Notes under the pieces: model-generated | What the model was told of the DNA's origin: nothing | The model's input: only the letters and a program-made list of their open reading frames with translations | Databases searched by the model: none | Assembly (NCBI GenBank): GCA_014529385.2 | Contig: CM043944.1 | Location: forward strand, 171,795,740-171,859,739 | DNA length: 64,000 nucleotides | Direction of reading: 5' to 3' | Origin: Adiantum capillus-veneris | Taxonomy: Eukaryota; Streptophyta; Polypodiopsida; Polypodiales; Pteridaceae | In this document: in pieces, positions 12,531 through 23,940 of the stretch | Position numbering within the stretch: position 1 is the first letter of the stretch | Layout of the letters: each line of letters begins with the position of its first letter | Made by a program: the position numbers and the translations under genes

Positions 12531-12661
12531 CAATGAGCCCCTTCCCACAAATACTGCCCAACTCAATATGAAGAGAAGCTAACACTCAACCAACAATAAA
12601 GAACACATCAAAGGTAGGAGGACATAGGAACACAACCAACTCAAACAAGCAATAACTCAAA

Positions 12662-13761
12662 CAACCTAACTCTATGGATGTGGTTCTTACCCTAAGATAA
12701 GCCCTTGGTATAAAAAGTAGCCGAAAAATTCATTTCTAGTAGAAATTCAAGAAAAAATCGCAATTTTTCCTCTCATTCTTGCTTTTGACCTTTTTTCCAA
12801 ACTTTGGTCAATCCCTAAGTGTTCTACCTCTCTTCAAGAGTACATTTACCAATTTCCACTCCAAATGAACAATTGATATGATCACAAGCACAATTTAAAC
12901 ATTTTTTTTGTCTAAAAGCCAACTATGGGCTCTATCCTCACTTTTGATGCCCAAATTCACTTTGGACTTGATGGATGGCCTTCTTGGGTCAAGGTGGTTG
13001 CATGATCTCAACCTTGTAGACTTCTAGCGGAGAAAAACCTGATTTTCCCTAAGAGTTACCCCAGAATACACTTTTTAGTCTTTTTCCCATATCTACGGTC
13101 GTTAACGCTCTTTTAGTTAGAGCTACCAGCCTGTAGCTTGTATTAGCACTATAGGTTGGAGTCAACAAGTGGTTAGTCCTCTTGACACCCCTAATTGGCT
13201 CCTTCTCACCTTTTGTAGATCAACTTGCAACAAAACTTCATTCATGTGCTTAAGCAAGTAAGTTAAACACACTCGTCAAATATTAAGCACAAATTTGTCT
13301 CCAATTATAATCTACATGAGAAAATTGTGATTTTCTCTCACAGAAGTTGATGATTAACTTTTGAAATTTGTGACTATGGCTGTGCATTCACACTCTTGTT
13401 CATGCATCTCATGCTCTAATCACCCAACTTTCAAAGATGCACACTATCCTCCTTCAAACTTTCACTACTTTTGACAAAAGATCTTTTCAACGACATGCAA
13501 ATCCAAACTGATGAGAGAACTCATCAAGCTTTCTCTCATCAAGCTTGTCTATTTACCCTACTCCTACAACAAAAGAAATCAATTGAGAATAAGCTCAAAT
13601 ACACAACAAACAACTCCTTCAGTAGACTTTGAATTTTTCTTTTGTTTTCTTACATTTTTCTTGCATAGTGCAGTCAATCAACGAAGTCTTGCACCAAGCT
13701 CTAAACCTATCTAAAACACTTACGTTAAATGACTAACATTCTTGAGGCAAGAAACTCACCA
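12662..13761. repeat. 1.1-kb direct repeat, copy 2
   Basis: Second copy of 10185-11286, same orientation. It again carries the near-palindromic motif at about 12750, 13030 and 13318. It lies 1.4 kb from copy 1, and the spacer contains the copia 3' end. Confidence 0.9.
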
Positions 13762-14490
13762 AAGCCAACCTATGTAGAAAAGGACAAAGAAGGTTTAAGG
13801 ATAACAAGAGCAAGAATGGAAGCCCTCACCGTCTACAATCACAGAAACAGCATGGAATCTTCAAGTAATGTTGCAAGTGCTAAATGTCTGTCATGCAACT
13901 AGTGAAGCAAAAAGTGGATTGCATATGACTCGAGAGTCACTAAAGATTAACCAAAACAAGTTAATCTTTGTAAATCCAAGATTTAAGTTAACTAATGCTA
14001 AACGGCTATGTGTGCATGGTATGTGAATTAATTGCCTCTTTTAGAATGTGTATTCGCAAGACAAGGAGACATGTGGCAAATCAATCGCACTCAGTTAGGC
14101 AGGCGCTCGGTCATAGTGTTCAACTTATGACACAAAGGAGCCAATGATTGGCTGCATTACATTAAACAATCTACATTATGCATGCTAAGGTCATCAGTTT
14201 CCAAGAGCCGGCCTGTCATTACCCCTTTGATGGACAGTTGGGATGCACTGCCCCCGAACTCCCGACCTTGGCAGGCTAGTATAAGAGAAAAATTATCGTG
14301 TAAGAGATAATGCCACATTAGAAACCTCATCTCTAAATGCCATTAACCGTTTCATTCTCGGGAAGCATATCTAGGACAATGAGCATATATTGCTTGTTGC
14401 TTTGGTTAGTGCCAAAGGAGAGTTTAGGTCATCCATTTATAGCTATCCAATATCATTTTATGAGTTCAAACTCCATTCCTCACTCTCTCT
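13762..14490. other. No gene seen
   Basis: Intergenic DNA between the direct repeat and the downstream flank of the kinase gene. No motif or long frame was recognised. Confidence 0.6.
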
Positions 14491-14496
14491 ATCTAC

Positions 14497-14497
<1 letters not shown>

Positions 14498-14530
<33 letters not shown>
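14498..14530. repeat. Compound (TA)n(CA)n microsatellite
   Basis: TA run passing directly into a CA run, downstream (3') of the kinase gene. Confidence 0.95.
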
Positions 14531-14568
14531 TAGTCTTTAGGCGGCGGTGGTGGCAGCAGCAGCAACAC

Positions 14569-14595
14569 CTCTCTCTCTCTCTCTCTCTCTCTCTC
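14569..14595. repeat. (CT)13 microsatellite
   Basis: CT run preceded by GGCGGTGGTGG and CAG repeats. A further AT run follows at 14661-14677. Confidence 0.95.
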
Positions 14596-15015
14596 CCTTT
14601 TATATTTAGTATAGAGTTCAGATATAGATAGAATTGACACATACTATACTAGTATAGAGCATATATATATATATATAATATGTGTGCGTACATTATGTAT
14701 ATAAACGTGTATGTATATCTTATGTATATATTTATAGATCTGTGTATACATGTGTGTGAGTGCATCTCTTGGGCTTGCCCCAACACATCTTTGTACCATA
14801 TCTTGGGACACAAGCTCAAGGGGCGAAAGCAAACATATTGACAATGAAAGCTCGGTGTATTTGACATTAGTAACTCGCAAATTCGACGACCATGAACAAC
14901 ACGCTGGGATTATGTTCATTTCTGTATAATTAGCAATTGTTGGGAGCTGCTCTTTTGTACAAAAGCCATTCCCCACGTATATCATTATCTTGGTAGGTGT
15001 ACCCGTATCCTCTCA

Positions 15016-17901
15016 CTAGCTCCTTTCTGTATGCTGAAGAGCAGGGAGGGGCGGCCCAATATTGCTGTTGCAGTTTAGCTGAAGAAAGCCATGTTGACAA
15101 TGTTGGGCTGTCTCTCTCTCATGATGATAATGGTGATGGTGATGACAATGATGATTCGACCTCAGAGAGTACTTGTGATACAAATGGCTTGGATATGCTT
15201 GTTGATGCCGCGCCGATGGCAAAGCTTGCATTGATGGGAACCTCCGTGGAGCAAATTCAATGGGCTGTTGTGGCCCGAAAGCCTGCTGCTGAGCAGCGCC
15301 TTGATGATGAGAATGCTTTACTACCTCTCTGAAATTCAGCAAGGGCTCAAGAAGTTGCACGACTTCCTTCATTGTGGGCCGCAGTTTAGCCTCCTGGTTG
15401 AGGCAGCTTAGGGCCAAAGTCGCAGCTCGATATGCTCCCTTCATTGAGTACTGTCCCTCCAGGCGAGGATCAACGATGCGGAACACTTTCCTCTTGTCAC
15501 TCAAGAAAGGCCTCGCCCATTCTACCAAGTTCTGCTCCCCATAAGGCTTGTTCTTGTCCACAGCCCTCCTTCCAGTCAATATCTCCAGCAAAACCACTCC
15601 AAAACTGTACACATCGCTCTTGGCAGTAAGATGTCCTGAACATAGAGCCCACTCACAAAATTGGCCTCTCCCATCTAGTCTGTACCTAAAAGAAATCGGA
15701 TTCTTTTGTCCATATACATACCTGTTGCTACATACTCCGGGGCAGCATACCCATACGTACCCATCACCCGAGTGGAAACGTGTGTATTGTCACCTGTCGG
15801 TCCATCCTTTGCAAGCCCAAAGTCTGACAACTTGGCATTGAATTGCTGCAGAGTTAATGACTTGGGTCGTCAGAGAAAAAGGTGAAAAAGAAGGCTAACA
15901 AGTTACTGAAGTTGAGACCTATACAGACCGAATTGAGCAATATGTTGGATGTTTTGAAATCTCGGAAAATCACCGGCCTCTCTGCCTCGTGCAAAAAAGC
16001 TAGTCCTCGTGCTGCCCCAACAGCAACTTTGATTCTGATTGCCCATGATAGGGCCTGACCATGACTGCCTCCTGCATTGTGTACAAACCACATATCAGAT
16101 GTGAGATTTGAGGCACATCAAGTGAAAGAACATCGTACTCATCGCCAATTCCTTCAGTTATGAGAACTCACTTCTGAAAAGATGGTTTTCAAGACTGCCA
16201 CGGGGCATGAATTCATATACAAGTAGCCTGTGATCGTCTTCAGCACAGAAACCAAGCAACCTGACCAGATTAGGATGATGCAACTGTCCAAGAAAGTGTA
16301 CCTCTGCCTGAAATAAAAGAACCAACACCATATCAGGATTGGCACATTTGGTTTCTCCATTCTGCTGCAGCTCACATTAGAGAAGGCCACCCATCAAGAA
16401 ACACACATTCAACAGGGATCTACAGAAACCAGATTGTGAAACCTACCAGCCATTCTTTATGCCCCTGAAGGCCTTCAAGGTTGAGCTTTTTCACAGCTAT
16501 GACAATCCCAACTCCAGGACGTGCAGCCATAAACCCTTGCTCGTCGACCCAGCCCTTGAAAACGCAGCCAAATCCACCTTCACCAAGAAGACAATCAGGG
16601 CGAAAATTCCGAGTTGCAGCTCTGAGCTCAGCAAAGTTAAACTTCCGAAGTGGACCACTGCCCACAGATTTCCGTGACCGATTTCCGTCTACCTGCTTTA
16701 CATGGGAAGCCTTCAAAGCAATCTCTTTATCATCACTTGCTTGTTTCTCATCTGCATTTTCAAACAAAAGGAAACTCAAAATGGCCATTAAGTATCAAGT
16801 AAAGAGTCACAAAGAGCAGTCTGTACACATCAACTTTCAGCATTGACTCTCTACACTTTGGTCCTCAATAACATAAACTCCAAGCTATCCACCAATCTCA
16901 ATGCTGTTTGCAACTCACATGTCAGACATTGCGTATCCGCAGGCCTAATTGCCATTTTGCAAATGAAAACTTGCCTCTTATCATCTAAGCAAGTGTAGAT
17001 TTCCCAATAGTATCAACCCTCTTAGCTCCATGCCAATTTTCCTATGGCAAGTAGTATTTCGATGTTGAATGCACTCACAGTTATGATAGGATTACCCCAG
17101 CATTCTTGACATTAGTAAAGAATAAGAGGTACCATACTTGAGCAGAAACAAGAAAAGTGTAGCTGCATTTAGATACTGGCACAAGATTTTTCACACTGCT
17201 GGGTTGAATCTTGGGACAGGACAAGATAACTTTCATGGCAAGGGGTACCCGACTTCAAAAATGACTGCAAGAAGTCAACAGTAATGGCTTTGATCTGTCA
17301 AACCAGAGAGGTCGCAAGCTCAAGTTCCATTGCAAAGGAGCGACACCTATGTCATGTTTAAATTGCCACCCAATTTTCCCTTCACTAGAGTGCTTTATCC
17401 ATGTCTAGGGAAATGCCTGAGCAGGAGTCTCGCTTGGTCCTTCATTTGAGCTTGCATACTATCATGATCAGGGGGATGCCTATGCACAGCTCTAGTTGTC
17501 TAACGATACACAGCCCGTGCCTGACCATGACAAATGGCTAATATTTGGAAGGGGAACTGTATCAACCGTTATGTGGAACCTTGGCATGTTGGCATCAAAA
17601 AACAACACTAACTTAGAGGAAATGGATCTCAACAATCTGAGATTAGTACCGCTCACAATGTTTGGCAGTTTTACCTAAATCCTTGCACATAAAGTCTGCT
17701 AGCTACAACAGGCAGATTATACTGAACCTTTGCTTTCAATAGTCTTCACTAAACACCAAATCTGCCAAACATTCAAAAGCATGTTTTATGTCAGAAGCCT
17801 ACATGTCATATGTCCTCTGTTAGACGACACAAACCTCAAATGTATGTCTCTCCAAAGCAAGATTACATAATCCACGCCGGAAGGCATGTGTTTCAAACAG
17901 T

Positions 17902-17945
<44 letters not shown>

Positions 17946-18333
17946 ATATGGGGGGATATATGGCGCACACCTAAATGACACGTAAAAACAACTCACAGAT
18001 CGGGCGGAGGAGCAGGCATAAATTTTGAAGCTCTTGAGGGCATAGCATAGGCAAGGCTTCAAGTCAGAACCAGTTGGCACCCAAGTGTAAGCATTGTACA
18101 AAAACTTGTTCTCGGGAATGTGCATGCATTCATTTGCCTTTGCTACTACCTACTCACCATTTCCATGGTTTATTGCGACGAGACTGGCCAAAGAGGAAAC
18201 ACAGGGCATTCAAACAGGCAACCAAAAGAAGTTACAAAAAATATGGTGAAAAAGAACCTGGCTTGCTTTGGACTGAATGTTGTGGGCTCTCTGCTTTCAC
18301 GCGAGTGACCCAGAAGCTCCCACAATTCCCCAT
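15016..18333 (-). CDS. RLCK-VII / PBL-type receptor-like cytoplasmic Ser/Thr kinase, six exons
   Basis: Minus-strand exons are 18333-18258, 16751-16447, 16307-16172, 16071-15929, 15845-15722 and 15635-15016. All introns are GT-AG and phases agree, giving 467 aa. The start is MGNC, with Gly2 for N-myristoylation and Cys4 for palmitoylation, so plasma-membrane attachment is expected. Kinase motifs: GEGGFG (82-87), Lys113 in AVKK, catalytic Asp210 in an FRDFK loop (the family usually has YRDFK), DFG 228-230, [10 protein letters not shown] (249-258). The kinase domain spans about 76-361. The tail (362-467) is Gln/His-rich, with ten His in residues 423-433 region [11 protein letters not shown]. 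The family relays immune or developmental signals from receptor kinases. The closest recalled relatives are Arabidopsis APK1/PBL2-type proteins; the exact ortholog is unknown. It looks intact and is the only clear host gene. Confidence 0.93.
16752..18257 (-). other. Kinase intron 1 (1.5 kb) with poly-G/poly-C tract
   Basis: Large phase-1 intron separating the MGNC exon from the kinase body. The donor follows ...CCAG and the acceptor is ...ATGCAG. The other four introns are 83-139 bases long. It holds the 43-base G run on the plus strand and no coding sequence that I can support. Confidence 0.85.
17902..17944 (+). repeat. Homopolymer of 43 G
   Basis: Unbroken G run on the plus strand, so a C run in the kinase pre-mRNA. 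It is followed by TATATGGGGGGATATATGG. The length may be unreliable, as such runs are often misassembled. Confidence 0.9.
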
Positions 18334-18618
18334 TGTCGTATGGGTGCGGAGACGAGCACATGTGCGCACGCACTGCTTAGATACAGTGGTACATTTTCCT
18401 GCTATGACTTCATTTCCAAAGCCCAAGCCCAGGTCGAGCACTCTGCTTGTCCATGCGTGTGTAGACTCATGACGAAGAGGCCCGGAGAGGATCTGAGCTC
18501 AAATGACCGACACGGCACCCACCAACCAGCTCTGAGAACATATGCGTATGAAAGAGACAAGATACTCTACAGTGCAAGGAGTAGGGAAACTGTGTGTGGA
18601 TGTGCGTACATTGGGTTT

Positions 18619-18652
<34 letters not shown>

Positions 18653-19700
18653 GGTAGGTGTGTGCGTTCGAGTGAGTGTGTGGGTGGGGGGGGGTGAGAT
18701 ATCGACGATGACAGAAACAGAGGTCCTACTATGAGTGCAAATGAAGGGAAGTATTCATACGCCCATAGCGAGAAGAGAGAGAGAGAGTGAGAGAGAGAGA
18801 GAGAGGAGAGGGAGGAAGAAAAGTATGTGTAAGACAAAGAGGCAGTATGCGTGAGAATGTGTGCGCGCGCGTGAGAGAGAGAGGCTCTACCTAGCCTAGA
18901 GTCGATCTAAACGGAGTGCCAGTCCTGTACACAGTGTGCTGATGGGGGCAACCATGGCATCGGCAACTGGGACGATCATGTGGCATGTGCATGAGGGTGA
19001 GGGGCTCAGAGAAGAGAGAGGAATGTCTGTGACACTGCCTCGGACCTCCCTGTGTGTGTGCACGCTTCTCTAGGGGGAGAGGGAGAGAGAGAGAGGAGAG
19101 GGCCGGGTGATAATCGAACGGAGGAGATGATGATGATGATGGGGGGTGGTGAAAAGCAAAAAAGCATCGTTTGAGCAAAAGAACTCTCAGAAGAGAGCGA
19201 GTGGCGAGAACCCAAGGAGTACCTACAGGTATGTGACCGCTCTCCCAAACTCAGCTGCACACACAGGACCAGCAACTTGCGATGTTCACCGAACTCGCCG
19301 TCGGAGAGAGAGAGAGAGAGAGAGGGGGGGTATTATTATGCGTATTGTGAGAGAATGTGCTACACTGCGAACCTGTGCTTGGGGAGGAGAGAGAGAAAAA
19401 AAAGATCGAGACTCAAGCTCCCTCAGGCCTGCTGCTGCTGCCACACTCTATGCATAGGGCTAGAAGCTCCGTGAGGTTGTGAAAGAGAGAGTGAGGGGCC
19501 AGGGCACCCGGGGGCCGGGACTCGGGAGAGAGCATTCTGGGCTTGCGAGTCGCGACGTAGGTGGTACATGCGTGATGAGAGGGAGACAGGGAAGTAGCAG
19601 GTGCCTTGGTTTAGGGAAACCGGGAATTTGCAGAAAAGGTCGGCGAAAGACAGCATCCATTTTTTGAATTTTTCCATTTGAAAAGCCACTCTGTGATTAG
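18334..19700 (-). promoter_or_regulatory. Kinase upstream region / 5' UTR rich in GA/CT tracts
   Basis: The 1.3 kb directly upstream of the kinase ATG carries GA runs (plus strand) at 18621-18649, 18773-18804, 19080-19098 and 19304-19324. It also has CG/TG alternation near 18858-18872. In the gene's sense these are CT-rich tracts, typical of plant 5' UTRs and core promoters and of GAGA-factor (BPC) binding. No convincing TATA box was placed. Long open frames across these repeats are low-complexity artefacts. Confidence 0.6.
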
Positions 19701-20024
19701 CATTTTGTTATTTGGAGGCCTTTCCCATGCCCCATGCATGATGCCAATCTTCCTTAATCTTGCCGTGCTACTCAAAAATTTCAGTTATCTGCATTTTCCT
19801 ACTTAAAATTTTCAAGATCTGCATTTCTCTTTACGATTTGCAGCTTGGGATGTTTAGGGTGGAGGAACCAATAAATGGATGAGTCTAGGATTGAGCCTTA
19901 TGCCCCCCTCGTCTATAATTGACACGGGGGAGGAGTAAAGGGATCAATGGTGGCTGGCACTCAATCTGCAGATGGGAGGAATTCAAAAATTTTTAGATAT
20001 CGCCTCACATTCTACTCAATGACA

Positions 20025-20100
20025 CACGCTAGCTCAGATGGTTAGAGATGAGCGCACTTAGGCAAACGTCGAGGGATCGAAGGGCAATCGCGACGGTTTA
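20025..20100 (+). repeat. Possible tRNA-derived SINE head or decayed tRNA-like sequence
   Basis: TAGCTCAGATGG fits the RNA polymerase III A box and is followed by TTAGAG and GAGCGC, as in tRNA D-arm sequences. About 30 bases on, GGGATCGAAGG loosely resembles a B box. No cloverleaf closes, so this is not a working tRNA gene. A SINE remnant is the simplest reading, but the B box is weak and no target duplication was found. Confidence 0.4.
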
Positions 20101-21228
20101 AACCTCCGTCGTTGATCCCTTCACTTCGCTTGTGTCATATTGCGGCGAGGTTATGCCGCCATCATAATGGTGTAAATGGTCATAGCCCCTTTCATAATCA
20201 TTCAAGTGGTCATAACGTTAAGGTAGAGCTAGCCAAATGGCAACACCTCCCATTTCTTTTAGTTGTCACACATGGTTGTCTGCCCCATTCCTTGTCGCAA
20301 AGAACCATGGCATGTTGAATCATGGCCACCGTTGCTTGATTTATGGGTGACCCTTCCTTCTCATTTGATTTGTGCCCATGATCTAGCTCTTCTTACTTAT
20401 TTCTCTTCTTAGAGGTGAATCGCCCCAGCTTTGGCAAGGTTAACGACGTACTAGCAAAAAGTTTGTTGCGCCCATACACTGATTGTAGTGTAGGCAAAAA
20501 TCCTACTAAAAAGTGATTCCACACCTAGTTGGCTTTGGATGGAGAGAGTCAAGTTGCATTGTTGTTGTCCATAAAAATACCTTATTCCCCCACTTTTTCA
20601 AAGTTTTAGTAGCACTTGCCTCCACCTTCCACACTCTTGCCTGCGCTCCAGGAATTACCAACGTAGTGAATCCATTTCCCCCACTCCCCCTGAGTGCGAC
20701 CTGGCTCTTACTGATTGGCCAAGCTCCACATTTGTCTGAACTTGACAAAAATACCTTCTTGATGTGGCCATGACGAGGCTTGAGGGTACAAAGGTTTAGT
20801 TTTGCAATGGGCACTACATCAGCCAAGTTACACATGATTGCAAGTCATGTGTGACACAAGCCTTACATATGAGATAATCAGGGGCTAAACAAGAATATCC
20901 TTGTTTTGACTTGAATAGTATTACGGGTCACCACCATTATAGGTCCACATTAGAGGTCATAAAGCAAACCCAAGTGCAACACACGTTCACGATTTCCATA
21001 GTTTCCACTCTTGGGTTTGCTTGATGGCTATACACACCCTTTAACGTGTGCAAAATTACAGACAACTTGCAATGGCTTGACCTTTAAATGTGGACATGTG
21101 ATGGTAATGAATTGTGATATTCAACAAGCAACTCCAAAGGTAAGATGCATGAAGTAGTACATGATAGTATACCTCAGTAGAAAGTGGGCAGCTATGGTTG
21201 CAGTACTCATGCATCTCACAAACCTCTT

Positions 21229-21232
<4 letters not shown>

Positions 21233-21284
<52 letters not shown>
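21233..21284. repeat. (CT)26 microsatellite
   Basis: Perfect TC/CT run of 52 bases. Confidence 0.97.
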
Positions 21285-21286
<2 letters not shown>

Positions 21287-22189
21287 GCAAGTGGCGTGGT
21301 TTTTTATTCATCTATCATGCAAGTTACATCCGAAGCAAAGAATGTAGGGAATCTGGATGCTCAAGAATTGAGAGAATAAGAAAGACATTCCAAGAGCATT
21401 GTTATCCATGGGATTGCTCAACCCATCTCTTGCAATGGCCATTGGGAGAGTATTTCAGTACTCATTTTGGCATGCTTGGAATCGCAGATTGTGGTGCAGA
21501 TAGAGTCAGTAAACAAGAAGCCATTTGATTGGGAGAAAGGCCTATTGTATGCACTATGCTTAATGAAACCAAGCAAAAGATTATCCGTGACAATGGTTTC
21601 TACTCAAGGGTATCAGCACCCTTATGCAACAAAATGCTCATCCCAAGGCATATGAAGACAAGAAGCTATCCCATGAAGGAAAGACACCTAAGGAGGAAGC
21701 AAAGCCATCCAACAAGGACATGAGACGTGAGACTAGCTCACGGTTGTAAATATGCTTTTGGAATTGTATTGGATATTCATGGAATGAAAAAATTAGCAGA
21801 GATGGGTGGATAATGATTTTAATATCATACTCCTTACTGAACCATAGGAGCATAATGCCCAACAGATTGTTAGATTGGACAAATACAATGTACATTCTTT
21901 GATGTGGACCAAAAATTCAAGGCAACAAAGAGGACAAGGAGGTGTGACATGTATGTTAACGAAGATGACAAACAAATTGGAGGATAATGTACGTATCGTC
22001 AAAGATGACAAGCAGAAATGCTACATGGCTGAAATTAATGACACAAATCAGCACATCCACTCTTGTGTCGGGTTGTTACATTCCTCACCATGACTTCAAC
22101 TTGTTATGCTTGCTTGGATCAAAACCAAACTTTTGAATATACCCTTATCCTTGAAGTGAACAATGTTTTTCTCTAAACAATGTTTTTCC

Positions 22190-22760
22190 CTTACCCTCCG
22201 TTTGCATTTGGCCGAATCTGTGTACTTTACTATAGTTGGAGAAAGAACTGCTAGAGATGTATGGGATAAGTTGTGTTCCATTCTGAGAACAAAAGTGCCA
22301 CTAATAAGGTTTTATGAAGAAGCTGTTTGACCTTCGTATGAAGGAAGAGGGCACTATTTCTACTCACATTAATGAGTTCAATATCATTTTCACTCAGTTG
22401 ACCACTCAGGGTTTGGTCTTCGATGAGGAAATCAAATGTATCTTCTTGCTATGCACTTTACCCTCTTCTTGGGATACGTTCTGTACTGCGATTAGCAACT
22501 TAGCACCTGGTACAGTGTAGTATGCAATGACGTCCTTGGGAGTCTGTTTACCGAGGAGATTCGCACGAAATCTCTCGAAGGCAAGAAGGATGGTGATGCG
22601 TATGTTACTAGTGATAGACAGAGGGGTCGCAGTCAAAGTTGTGCCAAAAGCAAGGAACGTGGGGGCTCACGCAGTAAGTCTCGGAGTTCTATGCGTAATG
22701 TCGAGTGCTATCACTGCCATAAAAAATGGCATGTGAAGAAGGATTGCAGGAAATGGTAGC
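22190..22760 (+). pseudogene. Copia A gag with intact zinc knuckle
   Basis: Gag capsid-like pieces (FDLRMKEEG, HINEFN, LCTLPSSWDTF) run through several frames with a stop near 22519. The nucleic-acid-binding zinc knuckle CYHCHKKWHVKKDC at 22706-22747 fits CX2CX4HX4C exactly. Function lost through frameshifts. Confidence 0.8.
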
Positions 22761-22843
22761 AAAGCAAGAAGGATAAACAATCCGGTGGACCTTCTAAGTC
22801 TGATGATTCAAACAAGGGCAAAGCAAAGTTAGAGGAGATCAAT

Positions 22844-23940
22844 GTGCTAAAGTCCTCAAATGCTCCTATTGTAGAGACTCTTCCAGCAGTTATTATGCCA
22901 CTTACCTCTGACTTATTGGTCTTCACAACAGATCTACCTGTCAAGGCTCTTGTTACAGAAGATGCGCAGTATGCACAAAATTGGATGGTAGATTCTGGTG
23001 CGAGTTTCCATGTGACACCACATAGAGAATGGTTCTCTACTTATTCTCACTCTTGTGGCAAAGTGAGACTTGGTGATGCTTATGAACTAGACATTGAGGG
23101 TGTTGGAAACGTCAAATTGCATCTAAGGAATGGCACGCACTTTACTTTATGTAATGTCAGACATGTGCCCAAGTTTACTAAAAGCTTGATTTCTATTGGT
23201 CAGCTTGATGACTTGGGCTACAACACCACATTTGGCAATGGTTCGTGGATAATACGCAAAGATAATCTTGTTGTACTCAGAGGTTAGAAGAATGGTACCT
23301 TGTGTTCCATGCATATGTCAGACGTTGGTAATGATTACATATCTATAGGCGAGCTGTCGTCTACTGAGTTGTGGCATTACCGGCTAGGTCATATTAACCA
23401 AAAAGGAATGAGAACTCTGACTCGTTTTGGCTACTTACCTGTTTTGTCTTATGTTGACTTTCCTGTTTGTGAGCACTGTATCTATGGCAAACAGATTAGG
23501 TCCGTGCACTTACTATTGGGTCAAAAGCGAGCTGAACCTCTAGATTTAGTGCATGGTGATGTTTGTGGTCCTATGTCAACCAAATCTCTAGGGGGGGCAG
23601 CTATTTTGTGACATTCATAGATGACTCTACTCAAAAGGTATGTGCATATCCTTTGAAACATAAGGATCAAGTTCTTCCTGTGTTCCAGAAATTTTTAGCA
23701 CTCACTGAGAATCAATCTGGCAAGAAACTCAAGAGGTTGCGGACTAACAACGGTGGAGAGTATGTCTCCAAGGAGTTTGACAATTTCTGTGCTAAAAGGG
23801 GGATTAAAAGGTAGTTTACTGCACCATACACACCAGCTCATAATGGAGTTGTTGAGCGCATGAATCGTACGATTCAGGAAAGAGTCACAGTCATGCTTTC
23901 TAGGGCAAATCTCACACAAGGCTTCTGAGCAGAAGCCGGC
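22844..23940 (+). pseudogene. Copia A protease and integrase
   Basis: The protease has WMVDSGASFHVTPH (catalytic Asp in DSG). A stop at 23285 precedes the GAG-pre-integrase/HHCC part (WHYRLGHINQKGM ... CEHCIYGK). The integrase core keeps the first Asp (HGDVCGP) and the Glu (NGVVERMNRT). The second catalytic Asp position reads TNNGGEY, i.e. Asn in place of Asp. Stops lie near 23610, 23812 and 23926, with a frameshift at about 23590. This integrase could not work. Confidence 0.85.

Larger units (their letters stand above)
19701..22189. other. Unassigned intergenic region
   Basis: No recognised gene. Overlapping open frames on both strands at about 20506-20835 (up to 109 aa on the minus strand) have no motif I know and are not supported. 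A short hairpin (CGACGG...CCGTCG) lies near 20092-20112. The DNA from 21.3 to 22.1 kb is unremarkable. Confidence 0.5.

Noticed and set aside
17786-18125. Minus-strand frames with long poly-proline runs
   Set aside because: They are only the translation of the 43-base G run inside the kinase intron.
18499-19457. Many overlapping open frames on both strands with SLSLSL or RERERE runs
   Set aside because: Low-complexity translation of GA/CT tracts in the kinase upstream region.
20025-20100. A functional tRNA gene
   Set aside because: Only an A-box-like block is good; no cloverleaf or acceptor stem closes and the B box is weak.
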